A stretch of 6,607 bases of DNA from Acidobacteriota bacterium (GTDB taxonomy: Bacteria; Acidobacteriota; Vicinamibacteria; Vicinamibacterales; UBA8438), in contig SXOW01000186.1 in the NCBI GenBank assembly GCA_005778315.1, positions 1 through 6,607 of the forward strand, written 5' to 3'. The translations under genes were made by a program, and so were the position numbers. Of the stretch, positions 5,580 to 6,607 are shown piece after piece (the stretch's first letter is position 1; each line of letters begins with the position of its first letter). Under the pieces are notes generated by a model that searched no databases, was not told the DNA's origin, and saw nothing but the letters and a program-made list of their open reading frames with translations.

Positions 5580-6607
5580 GTGCGTGTTGACCCGACGGTG
5601 GAGCCCGGTGTCCTGCGTCAGTGTCTCGCGGGCGCCGCGATCGCCGCGGCCGGGCTCGCCGGGTGCGGGGGAGGGGGCATGACGCGCTCCTCGTCGGTGC
5701 CCAGCCCGGAGATCGCCGAAGGCGTCTCATGGGCCTTGGCGGAGCAGCGGGCGGCGACGTTGTCAAACATCCGGTACGCCTACCGCCTCACGATACCGGG
5801 CCAACGAGAGACGCCCATTCACGGAACGCTGGACACCGAGTTCGTCTGGTCGGACGACGACGGGCGCGATCTGGTGATCGATTTCAAGGACGCGGACACG
5901 CGTGTCCGCGCCCTGAGCGCGAACGGAACGGCCGTGGACTGGAGGGTGAGCCACGACCACGTCGTCGTACCTGCCTCCGCGCTCGCATCGGGTCAGCGCA
6001 ACACGCTCGCGATCGAATTCACGGCTGGCGATGACGCGCTGAACCGCAACGACGCGTTTCTCTACACCCTGTTCGTGCCGGATAGAGCGCACTATTCGCT
6101 GCCGCTCTTTGACCAGCCGAACTTGAAGGCTCGGTTCGCCTTGACGCTTGACGTGCCGGCCGATTGGGTCGCCGTCGCCAACGGGTTCGCGCCAGACCCG
6201 ACACCCTCCTCGCCCGCGTCTGCGGCCGCGGCGGTCTACCAATTTGCGCCGACGCAGCCGATTTCCACCTATCTGTTCGCTTTTGCGGCCGGAGATTTTC
6301 AGATCGAGACGGCGGAGCGCGATGGACGGACCCTTCGGATGTTTCATCGGGAGACCGATGCCGAGAAGGTGTCTCGCAACCGCGACGCCATCTTCGATCT
6401 CCACGCCGTGTCCCTGGTCTGGCTCGAGGACTACACGCAGATCGTCTACCCGTTCGGCAAGTTCGATTTCGTCCTGCTGCCCCCATTGCAGTACGGCGGC
6501 ATGGAGCATCCGGGCGCCATTTTCTACCGCGAGTCGAGTCTGCTGCTCGACGAGTCCGCGACGCAGGGGCAGTATCTGGGCCGCGCCAGTGTGATCGCGC
6601 ATGAAAC
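5580..6607 (+). CDS. Lipoprotein M1-family zinc metallopeptidase (aminopeptidase), C-terminus cut by window edge
   Basis: An open frame of 342 codons plus two bases runs off the right edge. From GTG 5580 the N-terminus reads as a lipoprotein signal: a hydrophobic stretch (residues 16-28) ending in the lipobox LAGC with Cys29, then Gly residues. The M1 N-terminal beta domain follows with the hallmark AFLYTLFVPDR (159-169) and LPLFDQPNLKARFALTLDVP (174-193). The substrate-amine motif is GGMEHPGAIFY (306-316), with Glu309 as the N-terminus-binding residue and His where many members have Asn. Exactly 32 residues later comes VIAHE, the first half of the HExxH zinc motif; the cut codon begins AC, so Thr follows, fitting HETAH. 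M1 enzymes remove N-terminal amino acids from peptides; this one would be anchored in the envelope. An ATG at 5679 with a GGAGGGGG lead would lose the lipobox and is less likely. Translational coupling to the upstream gene is probable (3-bp gap, weak ribosome site). Confidence 0.93.
   Translation, partial: MRVDPTVEPGVLRQCLAGAAIAAAGLAGCGGGGMTRSSSVPSPEIAEGVSWALAEQRAATLSNIRYAYRLTIPGQRETPIHGTLDTEFVWSDDDGRDLVIDFKDADTRVRALSANGTAVDWRVSHDHVVVPASALASGQRNTLAIEFTAGDDALNRNDAFLYTLFVPDRAHYSLPLFDQPNLKARFALTLDVPADWVAVANGFAPDPTPSSPASAAAAVYQFAPTQPISTYLFAFAAGDFQIETAERDGRTLRMFHRETDAEKVSRNRDAIFDLHAVSLVWLEDYTQIVYPFGKFDFVLLPPLQYGGMEHPGAIFYRESSLLLDESATQGQYLGRASVIAHE
5891..5910. repeat. Perfect 20-bp palindrome inside the M1 peptidase gene
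   Basis: The sequence CGCGGACACG is followed immediately by its exact reverse complement, with no spacer. It encodes residues 104-110 (Asp-Ala-Asp-Thr-Arg-Val-Arg) and the first two bases of Ala111, so it may be only a coding coincidence. It does not extend to the flanking bases, and no T-tract follows, so it is not a terminator. Confidence 0.7.

Noticed and set aside
5671..5681. ATG 5679 with a strong GGAGGGGG lead as the peptidase start
   Set aside because: The G-rich stretch encodes the Gly run after the lipobox Cys; starting here would remove the lipoprotein signal that is clearly encoded in frame upstream.
5763..6602. A 279-codon minus-strand reading frame opposite the peptidase gene
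   Set aside because: It is the antisense shadow of a clear M1 peptidase with all its motifs, is Arg/Gly rich, and has no recognisable domain or ribosome site.
1..6607. tRNA, rRNA, riboswitch, CRISPR repeats, insertion sequence ends or attachment sites
   Set aside because: No cloverleaf, repeated spacer pattern, transposase-like protein or long terminal inverted repeat was found on reading both strands; gaps between genes are all under 100 bp.

Overview
This is a GC-rich, gene-dense bacterial chromosomal window with seven protein-coding genes, two of them cut by the window edges. I see no RNA gene, insertion sequence, CRISPR array or phage gene. Gene content suggests an environmental Gram-negative bacterium, and most resembles Acidobacteriota (Vicinamibacteria-like). 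The relevant content is secreted proteins with Ala-X-Ala signal peptides, a PQQ-type propeller piece, a DUF418 membrane protein, a lipoprotein M1 peptidase and a split NosR-like redox pair. This placement is an inference from gene style only; no marker gene is present.

Layout: five genes lie on the minus strand and two on the plus strand, diverging from a 47-bp gap at 5062-5108. Leftward from the gap come an exported NosR-type FMN-binding protein (5061-4546), overlapping by ATGA with a polytopic [4Fe-4S] membrane protein of the NosR C-terminal type (4549-3494). A DUF418/YeiB-family membrane protein (3447-2305) follows, with its own candidate promoter over the end of the Fe-S gene. Next are a secreted unknown protein (2207-1653), a very short secreted protein made only of the end of a PQQ-like beta-propeller (1576-1196), and a large multi-pass membrane protein (1170-1) that runs off the left edge. 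Rightward from the gap come a small exported unknown protein (5109-5576) and, 3 bp later, a lipoprotein M1-family metallopeptidase (5580-6607). The right edge cuts that gene inside its HExxH zinc motif.

How they work together: the two NosR-like halves almost certainly form one membrane electron-transfer unit, with cytoplasmic Fe-S clusters passing electrons across the membrane to a periplasmic covalently bound flavin. Neither nitrous-oxide reductase nor the flavin transferase ApbE is in the window, so the electron acceptor is unknown. The other genes share a cell-envelope or periplasmic location but no obvious pathway.

The points most worth a second look are the split NosR pair with altered flavin and Cys-Pro motifs, the signal-peptide-plus-two-blades propeller protein, the large unrecognised membrane protein with a periplasmic beta-rich domain, and a perfect 20-bp palindrome inside the peptidase gene.
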